From Olsenella profusa F0195 (GTDB lineage Bacteria > Actinomycetota > Coriobacteriia > Coriobacteriales > Atopobiaceae), in NCBI RefSeq assembly GCF_000468755.1, contig NZ_AWEZ01000062.1:1-64000 (forward strand): a stretch of 64,000 nt of DNA, in the 5' to 3' direction. Made by a program: the position numbers and the translations under genes. This document shows positions 1 through 8,376 of this stretch, piece after piece; the first letter of the stretch is position 1, and every line of letters starts with the position of its first letter. The notes beneath the pieces are model-generated. The model had not been told where the DNA came from. It did no database searches and saw only the letters and a list, made by a program, of their open reading frames with translations.

Positions 1-320
1 GGCACGTTCGCATTGGGTGCGTTGATCTTGGTGATGATGCCGATGAGCGGACGGTTGAGAAACGCGTTGCAGTTGGGCGCGAAGACCGTGAACGGTTCGT
101 TTGCAGCAATGAGAATGGCCACGACATCGGACTCGAACGAGAAGCAGGCCAAGCCCACACCCACCTGCTTGGACTCCGAATACTCACCAGGTGTGTCGAT
201 AGTGTCGCCATGGGCATAGGTATACTGCGTCTTGTGATAGTGCAGCTCCTCGCCACGCAAGGCCTGGATGAGGGACGTCTTTCCCGCCTCGCTACGTCCC
301 ATCAGGAACAGTCGCTTCAT
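1..320 (-). CDS. EutP/PduV-like P-loop protein of the microcompartment operon (3' end outside window)
   Basis: The minus strand opens with an ATG and encodes at least 106 residues starting MKRLFLMGRSEAGKTS, a Walker A loop right at the N-terminus. Next come a GEELHYHKTQ stretch and an IDTPGEY segment, which are characteristic of the EutP/PduV family of small Ras-like proteins found with ethanolamine and propanediol microcompartments. PduV is reported to sit on the compartment surface; the biochemical role of the family is uncertain. It is the last gene seen in the cut operon, 7 bp after an EutS-type shell gene. The reading frame runs off the left edge, so about the last third of the usual 140-160 residues is missing. 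Confidence 0.85.
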   Translation of the reverse strand, partial: MKRLFLMGRSEAGKTSLIQALRGEELHYHKTQYTYAHGDTIDTPGEYSESKQVGVGLACFSFESDVVAILIAANEPFTVFAPNCNAFLNRPLIGIITKINAPNANV

Positions 321-327
321 CTCGTAC

Positions 328-759
328 CTACCGGTATGTCATCTGGCATACGTGAAAATCGAGTTCATGACCAAAGTAGCTAAGAATCTCGTGTTGGGCG
401 CTCTCGATCTCTGTGATGGCACCACATAGGATGAGCGAGCCATTGAAACGATCCATGAAGCCCAGGTCCACCGAGCCGTGCTTCATGGCAATATCGGCGG
501 CAATCACGACGGCCTCCCATGGTGTGAAGCGCATGAAGCCAAGCGCCTCACCCGTATGGTCCTCGCCTTCGTGCGTGCCGATATCCAGATCCAAGGTCTC
601 GCATACGCGGCGACGGGAGGTTCCCATTATGTGTGCAAGGTCGATCTCGCGCCCGGGCACGCGTATACGTGTGATGCGGATCTCGCCATTCTCCCCGCGG
701 GGCGGCTCACCGTGGAAGAACTCCTCGAAGACCTGTTCCCTTGTGATTCGTTCCCTCAT
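328..759 (-). CDS. EutS/PduU-type circularly permuted BMC-H shell protein
   Basis: 143 residues. Residues about 30-143 match the permuted BMC fold of EutS/PduU, with VPGREIDLAHIMG, ALGFMRFTPWEAVVIAADIA and LGFMDRFNGSLILCG in family order. In this family six subunits form a hexagonal tile whose N-termini make a small beta-barrel over the pore. The first 25-30 residues are an extension compared with EutS (about 111 aa). AGGTGAGC lies 7 nt before the ATG and begins within the stop of the upstream gene, so the two permuted shell genes are probably translated together. The pair may form mixed hexamers or two different tiles. Confidence 0.9.
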   Translation of the reverse strand: MRERITREQVFEEFFHGEPPRGENGEIRITRIRVPGREIDLAHIMGTSRRRVCETLDLDIGTHEGEDHTGEALGFMRFTPWEAVVIAADIAMKHGSVDLGFMDRFNGSLILCGAITEIESAQHEILSYFGHELDFHVCQMTYR

Positions 760-768
760 TCAGCTCAC

Positions 769-1131
769 CTAGCGCTTCGTGACCTTGCAGGTAACGTAGC
801 CCAAGGTGTCATGGAAGAACTCGACTACCTGGGTGATGGCGGTAGTGACGTCTGCGATCTCGCCACTGATAATCATGGTACCGGTAAAGCGGTCAGCGAA
901 ACCTAGATACACGTCCGCACTCTTGATTGCAATGTCAGATGCAATGACGGCAGACTCCGGTGGCGTGATGTTCATGATGCCCAGGGCGCTGGAACCGTAG
1001 TCAACCGATGGATTGAGGCCGAGCTTGGTGTAGATGATGGGCTCGGGACCACCGATAACGTGGGCAAGGGTAATCTCCTTGCCCGAAACGGTCTCTTGGA
1101 CCACACGAATCTGATCTTGTTCGTTGCTCAC
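769..1131 (-). CDS. eutS: EutS/PduU-type circularly permuted BMC-H shell protein, second copy
   Basis: 120 residues from a GTG start. It follows the EutS pattern closely: VSGKEITLAHVIGG, ALGIMNITPPESAVIASDIA, then LGFADRFTGTMIISG. I chose this GTG because GGGGG lies 8 nt upstream and the protein then has EutS length. An in-frame start at 1206 would add 25 residues with no family resemblance. The 124 bp between it and the alcohol dehydrogenase gene is one of the larger gaps in the operon. The two EutS-type proteins of this operon differ clearly in sequence, so they are not a recent duplication. Confidence 0.9.
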   Translation of the reverse strand: MSNEQDQIRVVQETVSGKEITLAHVIGGPEPIIYTKLGLNPSVDYGSSALGIMNITPPESAVIASDIAIKSADVYLGFADRFTGTMIISGEIADVTTAITQVVEFFHDTLGYVTCKVTKR

Positions 1132-1255
1132 GTTCGTCTGCCCCCATGCGCTGAGACGATCTGGGCCCCACCCTATGTGTAGGTGCTTACATCCTGTGAA
1201 AGTCAAGCCACGGCTTGGCAGATAGTTGCCCTGCGCCGCCGAAGCGCGTATTCAA

Positions 1256-2371
1256 TCACGAGAGATGCCTCTTCTTTGCCTGGCCTCGATACGCATCACG
1301 ATAGATGTTGATAAGATCCTGCTTTGAGACTGGGCGCGGGTTGGTGGGAGTGCAACGATCGTGGGCCGCAGTCTCTGCCATCTCGCCCACAGACCGCTCG
1401 AAGTCAGAGGAGTCAATCTTGCCCAGGTCGGCCAGGCAGTTCTCGATATCCAGCTCATGACGCAGATCGATGACTCTCTGCAGCAGCTCGTCGGCATTCG
1501 CCATACCCAACTCGCACGCCAGCCGCTCATAGGGCTCGCGGTAGCGATCCTCTGCCATATGGAAACGCATGACATAAGGCAGCAGGATGGCATTGAGGCG
1601 ACCGTGGGCGATGTGGAAGCGTCCGCCCAGAGCGTGAGCGAGACTGTGGTTGATGCCCAGACCCGCATTGGTGAAGGCGATGCCCGCCACGCAGGAGGCC
1701 TCGGCCATACGGCCGCGCGCCCTCATGGCGTCACCGTCGTGAAAGACCACCGGCAGGTCCTCGAACACGATGCGCAGGGCCTTGGCCGCAAGCGCATCGG
1801 AAAAGCTGCTGGCCTTGTTGCTCACATAGGCCTCGAGGGCGTGCGTGAGGACATCCAAGCCGGTGTCTGCGGTAATGACGGGCGGGACGGAGCGGGTGAA
1901 GCTCGCGTCCAACAGGGCCCCGTCAGGGGCAAGGGCATCGTCAATCAAGGCAACCTTGGCCATCCCACGGGTGATGACGGCAAAGTTGGTGACCTCGGAG
2001 CCCGTTCCCGCCGTGGTGGGAACGGCCAGGAAATACGGTCGTCCTATGCCTTTCTGACCTGCGAAGTACAGGATGGCCTTGGTGGCGTCTATGCAGGAGC
2101 CGCCACCAAAGGCGATGACGAGATCGGGCTTTGCCTGCATGATCATCTCGACGCCCACATCCACCAGCTCCTGGCTGGGATCGGGCTGGACGTTGGAGTA
2201 TACGCTCACGTGCACACCAGTGGGAAGGTACTGGGTCATCTTGTTGACCATGCCGGACTCCTGCAGGAAGCCGTCCGTTACGACGACGACGTTTGAGTAC
2301 GTCAAGGAGCCAAGGTGCTCCACAGCCTGGGATCCGAAGAAAAGCTTCGTCTTGAGGTAGAACTCGTTCAT
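1256..2371 (-). CDS. Iron-containing alcohol dehydrogenase (PduQ/EutG type)
   Basis: 371 residues, the length of PduQ. The NAD-binding GGGSCIDATKA motif is at 90-99. The family metal ligands appear as Asp173 and His177 (GLDVLTH), His242 (GINHSLAH) and His256 (IAHGRLN). In a choline microcompartment this enzyme would reduce acetaldehyde from CutC to ethanol and regenerate NAD+ for the acylating aldehyde dehydrogenase inside the shell. The gene starts 3 bp after the stop of the MerR regulator gene, so both are cotranscribed. Substrate assignment comes from context; the sequence alone says only group III alcohol dehydrogenase. Confidence 0.93.
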   Translation of the reverse strand: MNEFYLKTKLFFGSQAVEHLGSLTYSNVVVVTDGFLQESGMVNKMTQYLPTGVHVSVYSNVQPDPSQELVDVGVEMIMQAKPDLVIAFGGGSCIDATKAILYFAGQKGIGRPYFLAVPTTAGTGSEVTNFAVITRGMAKVALIDDALAPDGALLDASFTRSVPPVITADTGLDVLTHALEAYVSNKASSFSDALAAKALRIVFEDLPVVFHDGDAMRARGRMAEASCVAGIAFTNAGLGINHSLAHALGGRFHIAHGRLNAILLPYVMRFHMAEDRYREPYERLACELGMANADELLQRVIDLRHELDIENCLADLGKIDSSDFERSVGEMAETAAHDRCTPTNPRPVSKQDLINIYRDAYRGQAKKRHLS

Positions 2372-2374
2372 CTC

Positions 2375-3238
2375 TTACTCCGTTTCTGCTTGCACGAGGA
2401 TCTCGGTTACGAAGAGGTCGGTATTGTAAGTTGTCCAATAGTCCAGGACAAAGCGTTCCATGGCAGACCCGACGACCTTGTATCCGTTCTGCTCAGCAAA
2501 GTCGATCACACGCTGGTACGCGACGGCCATGTGTTCGAACATGCCAACGTGATACGTCGACAGGTAGATGCCCTCAGGTAGGATTTGACCGTTTTCGGGC
2601 GAGATGGGGCGCACCGGCTTCTGAAGCAGCTGCACGTCGCACTCTCTGCCTTCCGACGCCGCGAGCATGGCGTCCTCGACTCCATCGAAGCCCAGGATGA
2701 CAGGACCACAGATGGCATTTCCGACCCTTTGCACATACGAGGCGAAGTCAAGGCTGACGATGGCCTCCGCAAAGCTGCCGCAGAAGCGTGAGGGTAGGCA
2801 CAGCAGCTCACGGCTAGGTAGGTACCTCACGCTCACCGCAGTCGGGCGGACCCTGAGGATCATATTTGCCTCGTTGACAAGCTCGCTCCACTCAACGATG
2901 GCCTGCCTTCGCTCGTCGAGCCGACGGGCCTCCACATCGCATTCGGTCAGATGCTTGGACAGCAGGCTCTTGGCCTCTTCCAGACTAGAGTGCTGAAGCA
3001 TCGACGCTATTTCCTCAAGAGAGAACCCCATCATCTTGAGGTAGTTGATGACGGAAATCTTGAGCATGGTCCGTAGGCTGTAGAAGCGATAGCCGTTATC
3101 GCCCACCACATCAGGCTCCATGAGACCCAGCTCGTCGTAATGCCTCAGGGTGCGCTGGGAGATGCCGCCGATTCGGCTGACCTCGCCTATTCGGTAGAGG
3201 TTGTCGCATTCGCATGCGTAGCGCTCCTTGCAATGCAT
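2375..3238 (-). CDS. MerR-family regulator with GyrI-like effector domain
   Basis: 287 residues. Residues about 15-85 are a MerR winged helix (YRIGEVSRIGGISQRTLRHYD, then NGYRFYS). A dimerisation helix follows at about 90-125, and a C-terminal domain resembles the GyrI/BmrR effector-binding fold that captures small, often cationic ligands. A strong GGAGGTGA sits 7 nt before the ATG. The first 13 residues (HCKERYACEC) are Cys-rich and unusual for the family. It overlaps the DUF4125 gene by 52 bp and is buried in the operon, which suggests autoregulation. Choline, a quaternary amine, is an attractive ligand, but that is inference. Confidence 0.9.
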   Translation of the reverse strand: MHCKERYACECDNLYRIGEVSRIGGISQRTLRHYDELGLMEPDVVGDNGYRFYSLRTMLKISVINYLKMMGFSLEEIASMLQHSSLEEAKSLLSKHLTECDVEARRLDERRQAIVEWSELVNEANMILRVRPTAVSVRYLPSRELLCLPSRFCGSFAEAIVSLDFASYVQRVGNAICGPVILGFDGVEDAMLAASEGRECDVQLLQKPVRPISPENGQILPEGIYLSTYHVGMFEHMAVAYQRVIDFAEQNGYKVVGSAMERFVLDYWTTYNTDLFVTEILVQAETE

Positions 3239-3966
3239 GCGCTCACCTCCGTTGCATCAATGAGCCGGGACGCAGGGACATAGCTCAGCGCAATGGGGTT
3301 CTCACGAGGCAGCTGACGGCCCAGTGCGTCGCGTAACCTATAGATAGTGCCAAGCGAATACCCCTCGACCTCTGCAAGGAAGTAGTCCATAGCCGACACG
3401 GTCCTGGCATTCGACCGGTCGGGGCGCGCATGAAGATGAGACTGTGGCAGCTCGCGCGCGGCGTCATCAAGCGCAGGTGAGAGGAGCGCACGGATCTGGG
3501 CAAGCGCTGCCTTCCGCACAGGTGAGGGAATGGGCAGCTTCCGCGCCCAGGTGGTGCGGTAGATCTCCGGGTCAGTCACACGCATCATGCGTGCGTACTT
3601 CTCTGCAATGAGGTTTCTACCCTCGTCATCCGCGCGCTTGAGCTCACTCAGCACAGGATGCACCAGCTCATGTGGGAAGGCCAGATACTGTGCGCTGCGA
3701 TACGCGAAAAACTGCCTGAGGTCATCTTGGCAGCTCGCGCGACCATTCATACCTAGGACCGAATCGAACTGCTTCCACTCCAAGGCGACCAGATGGCAGA
3801 GGTCCTCCCTGGATGCCTGGCCCAGACCTTCCTCGTCGAGGACCATCACGACCCCCGGAAGGGAGAAGAGCCTCTCCATATCGATCTGACGCTCGGAGCG
3901 AGAGAAGCCGGTCCCTAATGCCGTGCATGCATCACGAGAATCGGCATGGATCGAATCACAAATCAT
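3187..3966 (-). CDS. DUF4125-family protein, part of a coupled three-gene module
   Basis: 259 residues; function unknown. The core (about 55-130) shows the DUF4125 pattern: VALEWKQFD, GRASCQDD, FFAYRSAQYLAFP, then EGRNLIAEKYARMM. The 40-residue N-terminal part before MERLFSLPG is not family-like, so a later start at that Met is possible. The first ATG overlaps the stop of the DUF4037-like gene by 11 bp, and the 3' end overlaps the MerR gene by 52 bp. That is tight coupling for proteins with no known role in choline catabolism. There is no signal peptide or membrane helix, so it is cytosolic. Confidence 0.8.
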   Translation of the reverse strand: MICDSIHADSRDACTALGTGFSRSERQIDMERLFSLPGVVMVLDEEGLGQASREDLCHLVALEWKQFDSVLGMNGRASCQDDLRQFFAYRSAQYLAFPHELVHPVLSELKRADDEGRNLIAEKYARMMRVTDPEIYRTTWARKLPIPSPVRKAALAQIRALLSPALDDAARELPQSHLHARPDRSNARTVSAMDYFLAEVEGYSLGTIYRLRDALGRQLPRENPIALSYVPASRLIDATEVSACIARSATHANATTSTE

Positions 3967-4897
3967 TTGAGAATGCCCCCTCGTTCAGTGGACGCTCACG
4001 CAGATAGTCGTTGGGAATTCCCTGCCAGATGGACAACGCCGCATCCAGGAGGAAGTTGGAGTCCCCTGTGGCCCAGCCCAGTGCAAGCACACAGCGAAGC
4101 ACGATGCCGCAGAGGCTCTCGACATCCGCCTGCGAGACCCGGCTCACAGGAGCCATGGCGATCTTTCGCACCAGCTCACAGATGGGCGCGGGGACGTACG
4201 CACGCTCAGACAGCGAGCGGAAGGACCACTTGTAGAAGGGCATATAGCTACCGGACAGTAGGTGGAGTGCCGCCATTGCCGCACACAGGAACTCGGAACG
4301 AGCCACATTTGCCGCCACTACCTCATGACGGGCGAGACAGCGTTGGAGGTTGTACTGACCAGACTGCGCCATGATTGACATGTTTGCGGCAACCTTCTTG
4401 CGGATGACGGACTCAGGATAGAAGTCCTCGTACACACTGCGAATCTGGGAGAACTGGTTGCTCATGTCCTTGAAGACGGCACCTCCCGTGACGATGGCCA
4501 GAAGCTGCTCTGGAATCCTCAGCCACTCCACAACGCTTTGGGGGGCGCGGTCAAGCCCCGTGAAGTTGCGGTAGAAGGCCTCGGTCTGGAAGACGCCAAC
4601 GCGCTGGCCAGCAAGAGGCATTTCCGTGCGACGATAACCCAAGAACTCTCGCGGAAGGGACGCATAGCGATGGGAGAGCTCCTCCCCACATTCGTCCCAA
4701 AGGTCATGGGGGACCCAAACGCAGAATCCAGGGCCAAAGTCGTGGTCCTGGGACAGCTCGTCATCAAAGCCCAGACACTCCGAGCCCGGACCCACAAGGC
4801 CAAAGGCAAGCCGAGACTCGACGGAGTATGAAAGCCCAGACACGAGGACTGACCCGTACTCGCCATAGAACTTGGCTGCAAGCTCCATGCCCTTCAC
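3956..4897 (-). CDS. DUF4037-family, nucleotidyltransferase-like protein
   Basis: 313 residues from a GTG with AGGGGAGG 6 nt upstream, one base after the TPR gene's stop. The N-terminal part contains GPGSECLGFDDELSQDHDF, which resembles the nucleotidyltransferase-fold signature G-S ... D-x-D (metal-binding acids). The rest is helical, as in DUF4037. Biochemical activity in this family is not established to my knowledge. An enzyme that transfers a nucleotide to a protein or small molecule would be a plausible regulator of the cut system, but that is speculation. A much longer upstream reading of this frame runs through the TPR gene and is an artefact. Confidence 0.8.
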   Translation of the reverse strand: MKGMELAAKFYGEYGSVLVSGLSYSVESRLAFGLVGPGSECLGFDDELSQDHDFGPGFCVWVPHDLWDECGEELSHRYASLPREFLGYRRTEMPLAGQRVGVFQTEAFYRNFTGLDRAPQSVVEWLRIPEQLLAIVTGGAVFKDMSNQFSQIRSVYEDFYPESVIRKKVAANMSIMAQSGQYNLQRCLARHEVVAANVARSEFLCAAMAALHLLSGSYMPFYKWSFRSLSERAYVPAPICELVRKIAMAPVSRVSQADVESLCGIVLRCVLALGWATGDSNFLLDAALSIWQGIPNDYLRERPLNEGAFSNDL

Positions 4898-4898
4898 G

Positions 4899-5729
4899 TC
4901 ATGCCTCCCCTTCCGAGCGTTCGCACAGGCCCCCAGAAGCGAGGATGTACATGTCTCGCGCCTTCTCCTCCAGAAGCCGTGCATACGGGACGTCTCCCAG
5001 CTTTTCGCGAAGGACCTTTGCGGCCATACGGTAGAACTCCCCCGCCCGAACGTAGTCACCCCTCAAGTAGGCAATGCGAGCTGCCGTGGCCAGGGCGTGG
5101 GGGCGATGGACGTCACGGCCGGCATTGAGCGTCTCATATATCACGAGAGCGCCAACGATGACCTCGGCCGCCTCCTCGACCCTCCCCTCGTCCATGAGAA
5201 CCTGGGCCAGGTTGATGGCGTTCGTCGCACGCACGCCATCGGATCCGGGGACCGTCTCCAGAAGCCGTCCCGCCCGCCTGAGATCAGAGTGTGCCTCTGC
5301 AAATCGATTCATGCCGCGCAGTGCGCTGCTACGGTTGTTGCAGATCGCGCTCATCTCATATTGGTGACCATCCTCGTCTCCCAGCAGCGCCTCCGTGGCA
5401 TCGAAGGTGTCAACGGCGGCGGCAAAGCGGCCCCGAGCCACATAGACGTCGCCCAGGTTGACGAGCGCCCGCGCACGGTCCTCTGCGCCGACATCCATCG
5501 ATTCGAGCAGACGCACAACCGTGTCGTAGAGCCATTCCGCTTCCGCAAGGTCGCCACGTAGGCGCAGGACGCTTCCCAGTTCATTGGCTGAGGCCACCTC
5601 CGCGGGCTTGTCACCGGCGAGTCGGGCGCGTCGGAGTACCTTCCGAAGGAAGCCTTCGACGTCTGAACCCGACTCGCCATAGAGTCGATCGAGCTCCGTA
5701 TAGAAGTCCGAGAGCCCCACGCAAGTCAC
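4899..5729 (-). CDS. Tetratricopeptide-repeat protein, first gene of the DUF4037/DUF4125 module
   Basis: 276 residues built of helical pairs. At least five TPR-like units are visible, for example AEAEWLYDTVVRLLES, ARALVNLGDVYVARGRF, AICNNRSSALRGMNRFAEA, TNAINLAQVLMDEGRVEEA and AARIAYLRGDYVRAGEFY. The GTG start overlaps the acetaldehyde dehydrogenase stop by one base (TAGTG), so it is translationally coupled to a core pathway enzyme. TPR arrays usually hold protein partners; here the likely partners are the nucleotidyltransferase-like and DUF4125 products that follow at once. No DNA-binding domain is present. Confidence 0.85.
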   Translation of the reverse strand: MTCVGLSDFYTELDRLYGESGSDVEGFLRKVLRRARLAGDKPAEVASANELGSVLRLRGDLAEAEWLYDTVVRLLESMDVGAEDRARALVNLGDVYVARGRFAAAVDTFDATEALLGDEDGHQYEMSAICNNRSSALRGMNRFAEAHSDLRRAGRLLETVPGSDGVRATNAINLAQVLMDEGRVEEAAEVIVGALVIYETLNAGRDVHRPHALATAARIAYLRGDYVRAGEFYRMAAKVLREKLGDVPYARLLEEKARDMYILASGGLCERSEGEA

Positions 5730-7387
5730 TACTCCCCGCGGAATGCCGAAACCAGCTCGTTAATCATCTTGTTCAGTTCGTCGGCATCAACGACATCACT
5801 CTTGTTCGGTCCATCCTGTATGGCCTGGGGGGTGCAGCTGTTGCAGCCAACGGAATAGCTGATACCGCTCGTGTCATGGCCCACGGGGACCTCGATTCCC
5901 ACGTCACTGCCCGTGGTGGGTACAGCCGCGACATCGGCAGCCTCGGCATGGGCACAGCTGCCGCTCGTGCATCCATACTCGCCGACGAGCTCGGGATGCC
6001 ACTTGGCAAAGGTCTCGTCCACCGCAGCAACCTGGTCGGGCTCGATGATGCCGTTGGCGACGCGCTTGACGTTGATGAGATGCTGGGGGCCAACATTCTC
6101 GGAGACGGAGCTGCCGCCCCAGGTGCCACATCCTAGCGTCAGCGCAACGTCGAGACCGGTGGAGAGGCCCGTGCCACCCTGGGTGCCACCCGTGTTGATG
6201 AGGATGCGGGAAGCCGGCTTGACAGAGAACTTGCGAACGATCTCCTTGTCCTCGGTATGAATGTTCATCGTATGGCCGATGCCATTCTGGAGGAGGGTGA
6301 TGGAGAGGTCGCAGGCCTCGTGCCAGTCAGCGACGGTGTAGAAGCCGAGGACGGTCGTGAGCTTCTCGTAGGAGAGAGGCCAATCGGGACCGACGCCATG
6401 CTGCTCGCCGATGAGGACCTTGGTGTCTGCGGGAACGCAGATGCCGGCGGCCTTGGCGATGCTCTGGGCATCGTGACCAACGAAGTTGGGGCTCATCGAG
6501 TGACCGTTGCGGAACAGGATCGAACAGACCTTCTTGCACTCGTGCTCCGACATGAAGTAGCCACCCTGGGCCTTGAACTCGGCAACGACCTCATCGTGGT
6601 TCACAGTCTCGCAGATGACGCTCTGCTCGGAGGCGCAGATGGTGCCGTTGTCAAAGGTCTTGGAGGCCATGATGCGACGAACGGCGTCATGGACGTTGGC
6701 GGAACGTTCGATGTACGAGGGCGAGTTGCCTGCGCCAACGCCAAGGGCCGGCTTGCCGGAGCTGTAGGCGGCCTTGACCATGCCAGGACCACCGGTCGCG
6801 ATAATCATCTTGACCTCGGGGGCGTGCATGAGCTCGTTGGTGGCCGCGATGGTCGCCATGCTCACGCCCTGGATGACGTTCTCGGGGGCGCCCGCCGCGA
6901 CGGCGGCGTCGTTCATGAGCTTGATGGCCAGGTTGGTGCACTTGGCCGCCTTGGGGTGGGGCGAGAAGACGATGGCGTTGCGTGCCTTGAGGGCGATCAT
7001 CGACTTGTAGAGGACCGTGGAGGTCGGATTGGTGGAGGGCACGATGCCCATCACGAGACCAACTGGCTCCGCAATGGCGATGACCTGCTTCTCCTCGTCG
7101 ACATCGATGACACCGATGGTCTTGGCGTCCTTGATCTGCTCGTAGAGCAGGCCGGAAGCCATGTGATTCTTCAATATCTTGTCATGGACGTTGCCAAAGG
7201 TGGTCTCCTCGACAGCCATCTCAGCAAGCTGCCTGGCATTCTTCTCGGCAACCTCGACCATGGCACGAAGGATGCGATCGATCTGCTCTGCGCTGTAGTT
7301 TGCGATCTGGTTGGCGGCAACCTGGCCCCTGCGCGCAAGGTTGCGCACGGCCTGGATGCTCTGGAGATCGTAATCGTATTCCTGCAT
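5729..7387 (-). CDS. CoA-acylating acetaldehyde dehydrogenase of the microcompartment (EutE/PduP class)
   Basis: 552 residues. The active-site Cys251 lies in FDNGTICASEQSVI, and the conserved Asn of VPSTNPTSTVLYKS is near 120. Both are intact, unlike in the second aldehyde dehydrogenase of this operon. The N-terminal DYDLQSIQAVRNLARR forms an amphipathic helix like the encapsulation peptides of lumen enzymes. The reaction is acetaldehyde + CoA + NAD+ to acetyl-CoA + NADH. The protein is longer than EutE (about 467); the extra C-terminal 60-80 residues include a Cys-containing VGCNSCTP segment. It is followed by the TPR gene with a 1-bp overlap. Confidence 0.93.
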   Translation of the reverse strand: MQEYDYDLQSIQAVRNLARRGQVAANQIANYSAEQIDRILRAMVEVAEKNARQLAEMAVEETTFGNVHDKILKNHMASGLLYEQIKDAKTIGVIDVDEEKQVIAIAEPVGLVMGIVPSTNPTSTVLYKSMIALKARNAIVFSPHPKAAKCTNLAIKLMNDAAVAAGAPENVIQGVSMATIAATNELMHAPEVKMIIATGGPGMVKAAYSSGKPALGVGAGNSPSYIERSANVHDAVRRIMASKTFDNGTICASEQSVICETVNHDEVVAEFKAQGGYFMSEHECKKVCSILFRNGHSMSPNFVGHDAQSIAKAAGICVPADTKVLIGEQHGVGPDWPLSYEKLTTVLGFYTVADWHEACDLSITLLQNGIGHTMNIHTEDKEIVRKFSVKPASRILINTGGTQGGTGLSTGLDVALTLGCGTWGGSSVSENVGPQHLINVKRVANGIIEPDQVAAVDETFAKWHPELVGEYGCTSGSCAHAEAADVAAVPTTGSDVGIEVPVGHDTSGISYSVGCNSCTPQAIQDGPNKSDVVDADELNKMINELVSAFRGE

Positions 7388-7430
7388 ATTGCCTCTTTTC
7401 GCTTAGCTCGTAAGGAATCTAGTCGCTTCG

Positions 7431-8042
7431 CTACTCGGCGCTGGGCAGGATGGACTCGACCATGCCGTCCGGGCGCGGGATGACGTGGACGCTCAGGAGC
7501 TCGCCCACGCGCTGGGCCGACGCCGCGCCGGCGTCAGTGGCGGCCTTGACGGCCCCCACGTCGCCGCGGACGAAGACGGTGACCAGGCCGCCGCCCACGC
7601 GCTCCTTGCCGATGAGGCGGACGTTGGCCGCCTTGACCATCGCATCGGCCGCCTCGACGGCGCCGACCATGCCCTTGGTCTCGATCATTCCGAGTGCCTC
7701 AGTGACGTTTGCCACTGTGATAACCTCCTTGCTGCTGGGTGCGACCTCTGCAGGTCGAACCGCGGTCTTGGATGCGTCATGTGCAGATGCCTCTGCAGCG
7801 GATTCGCCCTTTGCCACCGGGACGGCAGAGACGCTGGGAGCAGGCTTTGTCGCACGGGCAGCAGAAGTTGTCGACTTCTTATGAGAGGTGGACATGCGGC
7901 CCGCACTCCCTCGCCCCGTCTCGCCCCTTGGATGATTCACTGGGGTCTGGGCAGCCTCAGACGCCTTGCCCCTCCCACCAGAAGGACGAGAGGGCGGCAT
8001 GACCTTGCCATCGCCCTCTTGTCCCGACTTCTTCGTGGCCAT
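7431..8042 (-). CDS. BMC-H shell protein with long disordered N-terminal extension; internal start gives a short form
   Basis: 203 residues. Residues 110-203 are a canonical BMC-H domain ([20 protein letters not shown] ... [20 protein letters not shown]). The first 109 residues are low-complexity, rich in Ala, Ser, Thr, Pro and Lys ([28 protein letters not shown]). A GTG at 7715 starts the domain itself and has a perfect AAGGAGG 8 nt upstream, so a 94-residue short form is very likely made from the same mRNA. The long-form ATG has only a weak Shine-Dalgarno and lies 4 bp after the upstream twin gene. The domain is a near-perfect copy of that twin (2 differences in 281 bp). Confidence 0.85.
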   Translation of the reverse strand: MATKKSGQEGDGKVMPPSRPSGGRGKASEAAQTPVNHPRGETGRGSAGRMSTSHKKSTTSAARATKPAPSVSAVPVAKGESAAEASAHDASKTAVRPAEVAPSSKEVITVANVTEALGMIETKGMVGAVEAADAMVKAANVRLIGKERVGGGLVTVFVRGDVGAVKAATDAGAASAQRVGELLSVHVIPRPDGMVESILPSAE

Positions 8043-8333
8043 GTGCCTAGGCCTCGGCGCTGGGCAGGATGGACTCGACCATGCCGTCCGGGCGCGGGAT
8101 GACGTGGACGCTCAGGAGCTCGCCCACGCGCTGGGCCGACGCCGCGCCGGCGTCGGTGGCGGCCTTGACGGCCCCCACGTCGCCGCGGACGAAGACGGTG
8201 ACCAGGCCGCCGCCCACGCGCTCCTTGCCGACGAGGCGGACGTTGGCCGCCTTGACCATCGCATCGGCCGCCTCGACGGCGCCGACCATGCCCTTGGTCT
8301 CGATCATTCCGAGTGCCTCAGTGACGTTTGCCA
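7434..8333. repeat. Tandem direct duplication of a 281-bp BMC-H coding segment
   Basis: Positions 7434-7714 and 8053-8333 are the same 281 bp at an offset of 619 bp, with only two mismatches that I can find. One is a silent Thr codon change and the other an Ile/Val change (RLIGKE versus RLVGKE). The sequence between the copies encodes the disordered extension of the downstream gene. The identity implies recent duplication or ongoing gene conversion. Confidence 0.9.
7715..7730 (-). promoter_or_regulatory. Strong internal ribosome binding site and GTG start inside the extended BMC-H gene
   Basis: On the minus strand AAGGAGG (7730-7724) is followed after 8 nt by GTG GCA AAC GTC, which begins the BMC-H domain in frame. 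The same bases encode Ser-Lys-Glu-Val-Ile-Thr-Val in the long form. The site matches the position of the start of the twin gene, so it is probably a retained ancestral start. Confidence 0.7.
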
Positions 8334-8334
8334 T
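8047..8334 (-). CDS. BMC-H hexameric shell protein (PduA/EutM class)
   Basis: 95 residues, a minimal BMC-H domain: [20 protein letters not shown], then [20 protein letters not shown] and a short C-terminal tail [14 protein letters not shown]. Proteins of this class form the hexagonal facets of the compartment and let substrates through the central pore. GGAGGAAACATC precedes the ATG. Its domain is practically identical to that of the following extended gene, so the two products should assemble together. Confidence 0.95.
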   Translation of the reverse strand: MANVTEALGMIETKGMVGAVEAADAMVKAANVRLVGKERVGGGLVTVFVRGDVGAVKAATDAGAASAQRVGELLSVHVIPRPDGMVESILPSAEA

Positions 8335-8376
8335 GATGTTTCCTCCTTGGAATTGCTGTCTAACCCGCTACCTTGT

